From Pleodorina starrii (Eukaryota; Chlorophyta; Chlorophyceae; Chlamydomonadales; Volvocaceae), in assembly GCA_030267565.1 (NCBI GenBank), contig BRXU01000005.1, positions 4,219,501 to 4,283,500 of the forward strand: a DNA stretch of 64,000 bases, written 5' to 3'. Shown in pieces: positions 23,800 to 34,381 of this stretch (its first letter is position 1; each line of letters starts with the position of its first letter). The notes below the pieces were generated by a model that saw only the letters and a list, made by a program, of their open reading frames with translations, was not told the DNA's origin and did no database searches. The position numbers and the translations under genes were made by a program.

Positions 23800-26149
23800 G
23801 GCGCCTCTGGCCCTCAACGTCTGTGCTCGAGGGCTGCCGAGGGCTGGCCCGGAAGCGCGCTGGTGCCACGGGTGCGAGTGACGAAGCGCCTGTGGGATAG
23901 TCCTGTACATACGCGACCAACTTGACAAGTTAAAATAAGCTACATGCATAATTCAGCGCCCGCCGCCCTGCACCGCTGCACCGTTCCCGGTTGCCGGCCG
24001 TATGCTGACTCCATCAACGCACAGCCGCGTAGACATCAAAGCGCGGTGACATGGAGAGATACCGGTACCATCCGTGCAGAGAAGCTTTCCCTTCGCGGGC
24101 CTTTGGGCTGCCGTCATGGTTCTGGCTTCTCTCTCATGAGGTTCTGTATACGCGTGTTGTCGTGTGGGTGCGGCGCTGAGCCGGAAGCATTCCAGCCTGC
24201 TTTTTTCCTGTGGCAGTGTGAGGTGCCGCAATGGCTTGGCGGGGTGTGGGGCCACTGGGTCCTTCGGCGATGGACGGGCGTCGAAGCGTGTCGTTCCAGT
24301 ATTGGGAGGGGTTGCGTCCCGTTCCGCGCGTCACAGTGTCGCAGGGTGCGTGCGACATCGCTGGCCACGGTGGCGCTTTCGGAGTGCACCGAACGCTAAT
24401 ATGCCGCAGGTGTTGCTTAGCTAAGAGGAAGACGCGAACACGGGGACGAACGTGCCACTTCCAGACTGCATGTTCTGGGGGCGCGCGTCGGTACACCTAT
24501 GTATCCATTCGTCGGGCGTGTGTCTGTAAACGCAGGTGTTGCGGTCTTGTGCAAGCGGCGCCGGGGTGGCTGGGGTGCACTGGAAGATGCCCGGGAGCGG
24601 GGTCACTGGGAGCTCGTAAGCCTCCATCGAAGGTTTTGTTCACTCGTGCTGGATGCTAGACGTCGCTGTCGAGCGTGTCCTCGACAGGTCGACAATACCG
24701 TCATGCGGTCCTTCTAACCGCACCGCAACCTTGACGAAACTCGCACTGTAGTTTTTGCAGTGTTTGCCTTTCTTTGGACCAGGCCAACGGGGCTGCACGG
24801 GCGAGGACCGGCGACCCTTTTGTGACGAGGCGCTGTAAAGGGACGACCTGTTTGCGACGACGCGCGTATACATTTTTATTCAGCCAAAGAAAGTTTTGGC
24901 AGGTGTGATTTGGAGTGAAAAGCAGGACTTTATTTGGCTACGCGGTCAACGATTGCTCGTACTGACCGCATTTCGTGCAGCGAGACACAGTAGACTGCAA
25001 CACCAGACGCTCTCTCATTTTGACTATTAGTTTCACGATGTTCACTTCCAAATGAGCTTTCTGCTCTCTGCTTGAGGCAACCTCCTTTTACGCAGCAGTG
25101 GAGCTCAGCACTGCCCAAATTCTAGGCCGCTCTCATACCCTGTTTTTGTCAGCCACATCAACTCGACATTCAACATTAACCATAGCCTTTGGGATGCAAG
25201 CGCAAGGTAGCTCACGACGATGCTATAAGCGCCAAGCTGCAGAACATCTTAGACGCAAAAGCCTGGTGGAAGAGCAATAGCTGATATACGTAGAACCTTG
25301 GAATTTCTGCCTATCTATCGACGCCTCCTGCGCGGGCCGAAGACCTGGACGAGGACCAGTAGCCACGCTGTAAAATGAGGACCGGCTCAACTTTTGAGCT
25401 TCAAATACAAGGTGGGCATCTTATGAGATAGCCGGAAAGCGTAGAGTTATTTCGTGAACCGTCTCGTTGACGCCGGCGCGCTGTGGACGACACGTCGTGG
25501 ATTGCCAGCTTACCGACAGATCGAGATCCACATGCCCTGCAGGTGCACGTACTGGTGTCTCATCGAAGGACGATCCAGTTCGTTCCGTGGGAGCAAGTGG
25601 CACACGGCGGGGCGCGGGCGTCGACAGGTGGGGCGTGCAGTGGTGTCGTTGTGTTGCGGTGTGTCAGTACACAGAGCAAAGCACGCTCGCTGCCGTGCTT
25701 GTTCTGTTTTGGTTTTACCGCGGGTAGGGGCATGTTGGGCGATGGGTGGTGCGTTGGGCGGACAGTACGGAAACACTACACCCGGCGCTCAGCGCGCCCC
25801 ACTTGTGCCTCCACATGCCTTGGAGCACTCGAAGCGAAAACAGACGAAGTCGCACACCGGCATGACGCTGCTGCGGAGGCGGTGGCTTCAGTGCGGGCAA
25901 AACCACCCCAACTTGAGGGGCTATAACCGGTCCCGGGACGTTCCCTCGAAAGGGGGGGAGTGTAACGTCTGGGAGGTACCCGGACATGTCAACTAGTGCC
26001 TTTGCCATACGTTACAAATATGTCCTACCATTTCACGGCGCATTTCGCCTAATCCACCTTTCCATGCATGGCCCCCGTGCCACAGGCCGGGTGCCCACCA
26101 GCCGATTAGCCCGTACCTGAGCTCTCTGTCATATGGGAGCCATGAGCTT
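23800..26149. other. Intergenic stretch with scattered coding-like fragments
   Basis: This includes the D1bLIC 3' UTR. At 25207-25284 a plus frame reads VAHDDAISAKLQNILDAKAW and ends at a TGA, with a TGTAA at 25369-25373. It could be the last exon of an otherwise unseen gene or chance. Frames around 25480-25930 (SWIASLPTDRDPHAL; TDEVAHRHDAAAEAVAS) have coding-like composition but no acceptable splice sites that I can find. These may be 5' exons of the low-complexity gene that follows. Confidence 0.35.
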
Positions 26150-29010
26150 ATGGGGGGCAGGCGCAGCTCATCCTCGGCCGCTGGCGGGGGAACAACGCCC
26201 TCGGGAGGGGGGGAGCGGGGCAAGGGCCTGGCAACGGGCGCCTCCGCAGCGGTCCAGGAGGCTCACCAGCGGCTGGAGAGGCTGCTGGGGCCCCAGCAAC
26301 AGGTGCGAGCGGATTCAAGGATGGGTCTGCGGGTAATTTGAGTTTTTAAGAAGAGCCCAGCGTGATTTGGGCATTTGGGTATAGTTGTATCCTTGGGTTG
26401 AGGAAGACCGTCAATCGGGAGTATTTGGAAGTTGCAGGGTATGTGCAAAGCAACCTGACGGCTCTTACTTGCTGTGACCGGCTCCGTCCTCTGAACCACT
26501 GGAACCGCAGCTGCACGCACCGAACCGCCGCAGCTGCTGACCCCGGGCCACACCAACGACCCACTTCATTGACCGACATGCGGTCCTCCTCGCCACGCGA
26601 CGCGCAGGCATCTCCGGCGGGCGGCGTGCGGCGACCCATCTCGGCACCCCTGACGTTCGGCGCGCCTGTCAGCGGCGGTGGGTCCGGCGGCCAATGCGGC
26701 GCCGCCGCCACGTACACGTCGTCGTCCGCCTCCGCTGCCGCTTCCGCCAGCGGATCCGGCGGGGTCTCGCGGCCGCGGCCCTCATCCGCGAGCACGCTGT
26801 ACACGTCATCGTCATCCCGGGGCTGTTCGCCCTCGGGAGCGGGAGGTGGCCCCGCGTCGGCCTCGACGGGCGGCGTGTCACTGCTGGCGACGGCGCCGGC
26901 CGCCATGGGGCAGCACCGCGCGGGATCCGCCGGGAGAGGCGCCGCCGCCGCCTCGGAGCCCGGCAGCGACGCCGGCGGCGGCGGCCCGAAGGGTCGCGTG
27001 CGGTCGCCTTCCGGGACGCAGCGCGCCACCAAGGACGCGGCAGCGGCGGCGGCGGCGGCGGCTGTGGGCGAGGCGGTGTTGTTGGACGGCAGTGCGTCAA
27101 TGCCCACGCTGCTGCCCTCATCCTCAGCGCCAAAGGAGGCTGGGGCGGGGCGCAGTGGCAGGCGCGCCTCCGGGGTGGCGGCCGCCCTGGGGACCTCCTC
27201 CTCAGAGCCGAAGGTCCTGGGGGCAAGTAACAGGCTGGCAGTCGGCAGCGCCGGCGCCGGCGGCGGCGGCAGCGGCTGCAGCCGCAGCTCGGGGGGCTCT
27301 GCGGCGCTGCGGGCCAATTCACCCAAAGGCTTATCGCCCAAGGCAGCGGCTGGCGCCGGAGCGGGGTCGGGGTCGATCTCGGCGGGCTCCAAGTTGTCGC
27401 AGCAGCCGCGGCGGAGGTTGAGCAGCAGCGAGCCGACGACTGCCGGCGCCGGCGTGTCATTGACTGGGGACGCCGGCACCGCCGCCGCCGGAGGCGGTGG
27501 CGGCAGGCCTTCCTCAGCGGCGGCGGCGGCGGCGACAGGGGCGGTGACGGCAACGCTCAAAGTGGGTCATGTCGTGGATACGAGCCGGGGTGCTGCGGCG
27601 GTCGGCAGCGGCGGGCCGTCAAGGACCGCCGGGCAGCTGGTGCACCGCAGCAGCACAGGTGCTACCAGCAGTGGCGGAGGCGGAGGCGGAGGCGGCACCG
27701 CCACGGTCCGGACGTCCGCCGCCGCCAGTGGAGAGCGGCACACCCATCTGGGGGGGCCTCGCTCCCCTTCCTCTCCCGCCGGGGGGGCAGGCGCTGCCAA
27801 GACCTCTTCCGGCCGTACCTCCTCAGGCGGCAGCGGCAGGCTTGCGTCGGCGGGCAGTGGCGGCGGCGCCAAGGCGCCCTCCAGCGGCAGGAGAGCGTCG
27901 ACCGGCCACCGAGAGGAGCCCGAGAGGGCCGCATCGACAGCGGCAATGGGCGAGTTCGTCCTAACGGGCTCAGCGGGGGTGCGTGGCAGCTGCTCCGCAG
28001 CCGGCGGCGGCAGCACTGGCGGCAGCAGCAGCAGTACCTTACACACGAGTAGCGGTAGCGGGCGGCCGTCGTCGTCGGAGCGGCGGCGGCGCTCGTTAAC
28101 CCGGTCGAGCACGGAAGCCGCGCCGGCAGCGGCAGCGCCGGCGGCGGCGGGTACGAGCGGTGGCGAGAATAGCTCCGGCGTTGGTGGTGGCGGGGGGTCG
28201 GCCGCACTGCGGGAGGCCCCGGCCCGCCAGCCCTCCGCGTCTGCCCCCTTGTCGCTCACAGGCGGCGGCGGCGGCGCTGGCGGGGGCGGTGGCGGGGGCG
28301 ACACGGTGTCGGCGTATGGAGGCGGCGGTGTGGGGCCCCGCATCAAGCCGCCCAGTATCGACCTGTCGGTCCTCACCTCGACCTCCGCCGTCGCTGCCCC
28401 CGCTGCCTTGTCCGAGACGACACCCGTGTTAAGCAGGTCGCCAGCCGCGCAAAGCGGCGGCGTGGAGCCGGGGAGAGCCGGCGGCGGCGGGATCACTGCA
28501 GCCGCCGCCGGCAGCCGCCGCGGACTGCGCACCGACCTCGAGGCGTCGGCACGGTCATCGGGCCCGCCGCTGTCGCCCGGCCGCTGCCTCCCGCACGGCC
28601 TCGAAGACTGGGCGACGGCGGCCGCGGCGATGGCGGCCTCGCCGCCGCCGCTGCTGCTGCTGCCCACCCGCTCGCCGATGCAGTCTCCGCGCTCGTCGCT
28701 GAACCTCCCGCGCCGGTCGCGCGGCGGCCCCGGCGGCGGCAGCGGCGGCTCGCTGACACTCACGTTGCGGCCGCCGATGGCCTGCCGCTGGGCGCGCAGC
28801 GCCCCGGCGCCGCCGCCCAGCGGCGCCGCTGCCGCCGCCGACGGCGCCGCAGCCGCGTCCATGTCGCCCTCTGCGGTGGTGATGCACGACCTGCAGGTTG
28901 CGGCTCATGGGTTGCTGCTGGCTGTGGGCGGGGGCAGCAGTGGCTTCGTGGAATCGCTGCGGGAGCGGTTCCAGGAGCTGCACCGGGCGGGCAAGCGGGC
29001 GGCACACTAG
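26150..29010 (+). CDS. Low-complexity Ser/Gly/Ala-rich protein
   Basis: One long plus frame runs to TAG at 29008-29010. A likely acceptor at 26605-26607 gives an 800-codon last exon starting ASPAGGVRRPISAPLTFG. An upstream exon ending at 26302 (EAHQRLERLLGPQQQ) joins in phase 0. The first exon or exons and the start codon are not resolved. Almost all of the protein is disordered Ser/Gly/Ala/Arg repeats. Only the last 55 residues look folded (VVMHDLQVAAHGLLLAVGG, then GFVESLRERFQELHRAGKRA), a predicted amphipathic helix pair. Because the GC-rich trinucleotide repeats remain open in all frames, antisense frames of 404 and 431 codons overlap it. I prefer the plus strand because of its ordered C-terminus and the TGTAA 236 bases after the stop. 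Function unknown. Confidence 0.6.
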
Positions 29011-29245
29011 GTGACAGGCTGGCTGGTTGGCTGGCTGGCCGGAGCCCTAGGGCTTGACGCGGACTATTGACGAGGGTTTTACGAGGACGCTGGGGACGGG
29101 GCTGGGATGAGGCTGGGGCGAGGCATCGGGCGAGCCAGCCGAATGCTGGCGGCGGCGTGGGTATGAGTGCGGCAGCTGGGGCGAGAAGGGTAAACGCAGG
29201 CGTGTCCTGACTCGGCCGGTTGCTCCCGTCGTTGTTGGGTCATTA

Positions 29246-29250
29246 TGTAA
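29246..29250 (+). promoter_or_regulatory. TGTAA polyadenylation signal (low-complexity gene)
   Basis: TGTAA lies 236 bases downstream of the stop at 29010, a normal distance for this group. It also supports plus-strand coding of the preceding gene. Confidence 0.6.
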
Positions 29251-30369
29251 GGGTGGTGGTGGAGGTGGAGGTGGTAGTAGTGACGTGTTGGGGGAGGGGG
29301 TAGGTCGGGGGGAAAGAGGGTGTGCGTGTGTGTGTATACATGATGTGATGCGGGCGGCATCACATCACATCACATCGGGTTTGGTTCTCTGGCCGAGCGC
29401 ACGCAGGAGAAGGGCGAGGGCACGTTGGGCCGCATGTGGGCACTTTTTGCGAACAGGCGCCGACGAATGGGCCCAATGCGCCCATGTACGGCAAGAAGGG
29501 AGGGTGGGGTTTGAGGCGGACATGTCTCTTTCAATCTGAGGAGAAAGGAGTCGGTGGGGTGACTAATGGGGCAACAGCGGCGGCCCAAATGTGACCTAAG
29601 TGAAACTTGCCTGCACAGACTGTCATGGTGCTGGAAAGCAGTGTGTCTTCCTCACCCGGGGGGAATGGCGACAGCCACTCTCCTGCAAGGACGGGGGTGG
29701 GTGGCATGCAAAGCTACGATCAGTCGACCCATTAATAAAGTACTCCGGACTGTCACCGTTGCGCGCCAAGCGTACCGCGCGCATGAGCCGGACCGCTTTG
29801 CAGAGCCGCGCCAATGCCGCGGCCGCATGCACGTGCTTGTGCCTTGACGCTTGCCTTGCTTTACCTTCCCAGCCCGCCTTCGGCGGTACTAGGGTTGCAG
29901 TACTAGAGTTGCGATCTTTCACCGTGATCAATGAAGTCGTACTGATGCCGGTACATTGACCGTGTGACCGTTCTGTTACGGCCGCGCCGTTACGGACGAG
30001 GGCTGGCTTGCACGGAAGCTTGCCGCGATGCTTGGACGCAGTCAGCAGCGCAGCGTGCAATGACGGCGCCGCCGCCCGGCCAAGAGGCCGCTGGTGGCAC
30101 CCGAGCAGTTGGTAGTCGAGAATCCGCAGGTCGGGGTTTGGGAGTTGGGACTGACACTGACGACAGGCTACCACGCGCGCACGCGTGTGTGTGTGTGGGG
30201 AGTTCGCTGGGGAGTGGGGAGTTCGCTGCCGGGCCGACATTGGGTATTATAACACCGACCCCCAAGATACGGCCCCCACCTGTGCCGTGCCGTACTGTGT
30301 TTTGCGTCCGCGTGAGGGGACGGCGCGCGGCTCTCGTGATTCCAGCCTTGACTTGGTCTGCTGTTAATT
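29251..30369. other. Intergenic stretch, nothing supported
   Basis: Short open frames on both strands lack motifs and splice structure. CATCACAT tandem units occur near 29358-29374. No RNA gene seen. Confidence 0.5.
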
Positions 30370-31243
30370 ATGCCTCGCCTCTACATCGGGCACGACACGG
30401 CAAACTTGTGCGGTGCGTTTGTGTGTTGAACCTGGCGTCGGTCGGTCGGTCGCCGCTGCGCCGGCTCCGCCGGCTCCTGCGCGCCCTCCCCCTTCGGTGC
30501 GCTGAGACGGTGCACCGGACAGCGGGGGAGGCGCTGTGCTGGGTGACATGGCTGCTGCGGCGCTTCGTTGGAACTGACGGCGATACGCGCCATGAGCGGC
30601 GGCGGCGGATGACACCACGAGTGGCTGCTGGTGCCTGTTGGGGCGCGTCTGTCTGTCCCTGGGTGGGGGTGGAACGAGGGCGCTGCGATTGACGGAAGGG
30701 GTTTGCGGCCCCCCCCCCCTTCGTCCCTCGGCTGATGTTTCGGTGCGTTGACGAGTCGCTGAGCTGCTCGGGCTGTGGACACTGAAACCAATCGCCACAC
30801 CGCACTCCCGCACTCCGGCAGTGCCCCGCGGGGCGGGCTCGGAGGGGAGCGGCGCGCGCCACATGATCGCACTGCACTGTCCGGGGCAGGCTTGTGGACA
30901 CCCTGAAATACCCTCTGGCAGTGCTTCACCTTGCGATCTGAGATTGACGAGGAAAGGGTAAGGGTCAGTACTTCCCAATCCTTTCGGTGATGCAACTGAG
31001 GGTCTACACCGAGGCAACCTCACCCGTGCGGTCGGGCAGTACCTCCAGCAGCAGCTGCAACGGTCGGGCGGCTGCGGGTCGCTTGAGCCCAACAGTTTCC
31101 GAGGGGCCTCCTACAACCGCCACTGGCACGTTTTTCTGCGGTTGCCAGAGCCCAGCTCGGATGATTGTGAAAGGTTGGCCAGTCACAGGCACATCTACAG
31201 GGCGCGAACCAGCCCCTGGCAACGAGGCCGGCCATTCGCTTAA
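30370..31243 (+). CDS. Possible two-exon small protein, unrecognised
   Basis: A first exon at 30370-30412 (ATG; MPRLYIGHDTANLC) ends at a GTGCGT donor in phase 1. A second exon at 30969-31243 starts after GGTCAG, continues the phase and ends at TAA, giving 105 residues. The second exon has strong GC bias at third positions and a compact, non-repetitive composition (NPFGDATEGLHRGNLTRAVG; NRHWHVFLRLPEP; RARTSPWQRGRPFA). No family is recognised, and it may be a remnant of a mobile element. The first exon is short and could be coincidental. Confidence 0.4.
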
Positions 31244-31811
31244 CGGAGAGCTGACCTAGACACCGCACGCCGCTTTGTTCCCAGCAAGCCTCGATTCGCA
31301 GCCAACGCGCCCGTCGATGGGCCCCCCACTGCCCACCCCACCCCATCAACCCCGCCGCAGCTGCTCCCAAAAACACCCGCCGCTCTGCCTACAGCCGACT
31401 CGCCCCTAAACCACAGCTGCCCATGAGCTGCGGCCCGACGCTGATTCCCAGGGTGGTACGACCGGTGGTGACGACACGCATCACGCCTGCTCCACTTGAC
31501 CACTAGCTCACGGGCAGCCTTCTGCTTGCAGCGCATCGCAGCGCCGCGACGGACCCGACCGCGAGCCGCAGTGTCCCAAACACCCAGAGGCCAGTACCCA
31601 GTAACATCCAGTGCATAGCAACCACCCCCGCCCCGTCCCGCTCCCCCTCTTGCTGCCCTAGTGCCTGGCTGGCTGGCTGGCTGGACGTCCCTCCGCCCGT
31701 GTCGTCGTCAGTCCATCAGTTTCGGCCGCGGGGCCCCTCTGCTCCCACATCCTGGAAGGCCTGCCGCGCGTGGGCCTCCAGCCGCCTGCGGACCCACACC
31801 AAGGGCCCAAG

Positions 31812-34381
31812 TCAACGAACCCCGCGGGCCACCCGAGGACGGTTCAGCAAAGCCACAACGTGTGACAACGCGTGAGCAGCGCCATCCACCGGCAGGGGGC
31901 AGTCAAAGCTACACAGAGTGGTGCCGTCGCCCGCAATCATTGCCGCATCCCTCACATCTCCAACCGCGCACTTATCTTCGGTCTCGACCCCGATCTGGGC
32001 CCCGGTGGTGGCGGGCACATAACGGCCCTGACGGATACCGTTTGTTTGGGGCCCCGATTATGTTCACGTGCGATACGCACATCGCCACGGGTGCGCGGCT
32101 GCCAACCAGGTGGACCGAGGTGGGTAAGTGGGTGGGTGGGTGGGTGGGCCCCTCTGCGCCAGGGGCCCCCAGACAGTCAAGCTGCCGGATCAGGCGTTTG
32201 ACCGAACACCCCTCCCGTGATCCCGTGATCCCCTCCTGGGCGCGTGTGCACCGGACCCGGTCCCCCCACAGCCCCCACGCACATGCGCCCACTCACGACG
32301 CACCTGTATTCCCGCTCCGTGGCCGGGAGCACCGTCCGCTCCAGCTCCGAAACCGAGTCCGTCACTGCGCGCGCCACACTCTCCAGGGCGCCCTGGCGGA
32401 CGGGGATGAAACGCGGACGAAACACGGGTGGGGAGGGAAGAGGGAGAAAGGGGGATGGATGCATGGAACGCGCGGTCAACCCCGACTGAACAGAACATAA
32501 CACACCAGAACGCCGGCACCTGACAGCCGTTGCTTCCACCACGGGCACGTTCGCGGACAGGTCTGAGCCTAAAAGCGGACGTGCCGTGCCGAGCCTTCCT
32601 TCGCCGCGTTGCGGTGTCGCATGTCGGTGGCGCGGCCTGGCGCGTTCAAGATTCGAAACATTTGCAACCGTGCGGCCAACTGCCACACAAGTTCTTTTCC
32701 CCGACCTACTCCGACCTCCCCATTAACCTGGCCTACCTGACCCCGAAAGACGGCGGTGCTGCGGAGCGTACCGTGTCAAGCCTCCACCAGCCCCACCCAC
32801 CGTACCCTAGGTGCCCCACTCAGCCGCCAGTCTGCTCCCCCATCATTGGCCCAGTCAGAATCCAATGTGCCGTACATACGTGCCGTACCCACCTGCGACC
32901 TCTCCAGCTGCCGCGCCAGCTCAGAGCCTTCGGCACGTATCTCGGACGAGAGGTCCTGTACGATCACGTCCAGCTCTTGCCGTACACGATGCGCCTTCTC
33001 GCGCACCACGTGCCGCGCCGCCATCAGGTCGCCCTCCTCGATGCCGTACATTAGCGCAGCGCCCAGCGCCGGGCCCACAACGATTGTAGGAACCAAATCT
33101 GTGGGAGGAGAGGTGTTTGGATGAGGAGTACGGGGAGGCCATGAACCGGGGGTTGCCGCGGGAGGGCTGTCGGGGGCCGATTGTCAGTCGGGCGGTCGGC
33201 TGGAGGCCACTTGGAACAGCCGGGTCTCAGCCGGGTCCGGACACTCAGCGCGCCGCGAGCTTGGCGAGTTGGGTTTGGGGTCGGATGGGTCGTGGCTTGG
33301 ACGAGAGGCGTTTGGGAGGGGGTGAGAGGGCCCGTTGCGTGTGCAGCACGCGCGGGCTCCGCCACTCACGGACCTGCCGCCACCGCCACCGCCACCGCTG
33401 GCGGCATGAGCTGTCCATCGCGGTGGCCACACGATAGCCACAACCCGAACTGGGTCTCCCCCGAAACTGGGGAGTACTTCTTTCGGGCCGCGCCTCCCCC
33501 CGCCCCTGCACACCGGCGCTCACGACCCGACTGCGCCCTCCCCCCTCCAGGGGCCTCCGGGGGTGTCCTCCGCAGGTGGGCCTCCCACCGCCCCCGAGCC
33601 GACTCACCCAGAACGGGTCGGGTCAGGATGTTGATGAGGGGTACGCTGTTGATGATGCGCTTGACCAGACCCACCGCCATCAGTCCAGCCACCATGGCGG
33701 CGCCATACCTGACATTGTATACATGGGCGCAGGATTGAGATTGGGAGATTGCCGCAAGACATGACAGGACAGGAGGTGGGCGCAGGATAGGGCGGCAGCG
33801 GTTTGGTCAGGTCAGGCAATTCGAGGAAAGCGCTGCCCGCGTCACTGTCGTGCCTTCAGCCAGACTAGTCTGGCGCAAAATGCAAGCGGCGCCGATCTGC
33901 ACGAGTAGGTGGCTTGCAGAGATTTTTGTGCACATGCATGCACACGGGAAAAAGGCACGAATAGGGGCGGGGACTAGCCATCAGGCTGGGAGGCTCGAGC
34001 TGGTGGGAGCAGGGCAACGAGGCAGGGGGGGCTGCTACGCGCCTCACAGCCGGCCTGTGCCCCACATACCCCCTTTATAGTTATATCAATGGTGATAAGT
34101 AATAATCGGAGTCTTGGGTCGCCAAAGCTTTACGCCCAACAGAAGGGTCACGCGCGGGGTGGATCGCCTTAGGTAACGCCTTGGGCAACACCCAACGGAG
34201 GAACAGCGCGCAGGTTGAGGAACGTCATCTGTAGGGTTGCTGCGGTTACGTGCAGATATGGTGAGGCCCACGCGTTACTTACTTTGCTTTGCGAATTGAT
34301 GCCTTGCGGCACCGGCTCCGTGCGTGGTTGTGCACTGCCGGTATTGCGATTTGGGGTCGACTTGGCTCCCGTCCCACCCAT
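31812..34381 (-). CDS. Unknown small protein with hydrophobic segments and amphipathic helix
   Basis: Exons from high to low are 34381-34284 (ATG, starting MGGTGAKSTPNRNTGS), 33708-33608, 33098-32893, 32392-32297 and 32027 downward. All phases agree. The last exon reads to TGA at 31812-31814 (238 residues in all) unless a GTGAGG donor at 31955 leads to exons I cannot find. Exon 2 has a hydrophobic stretch, YGAAMVAGLMAVGLVKRIIN followed by SVPLINILTRPVL. Exon 3 has another, VPTIVVGPALGAALMYGI, then a long charged helix (RHVVREKAHRVRQELDVIVQ and on to LARQLERSQ), continued in exon 4 (SVARAVTDSVSELERTVL). The shape suggests one or two membrane segments followed by a coiled coil. No family is recognised. 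The 3' end is the least certain part. Confidence 0.6.

Noticed and set aside
25483..25926. 148-codon plus frame as an exon of the low-complexity gene
   Set aside because: No AG acceptor lies between the upstream in-frame stop and the coding-like part, and it begins with GTG rather than ATG.
27567..28862. 431-codon minus-strand frame
   Set aside because: Shadow of the plus-strand low-complexity gene; it lacks any ordered segment and has no splice or poly(A) support.
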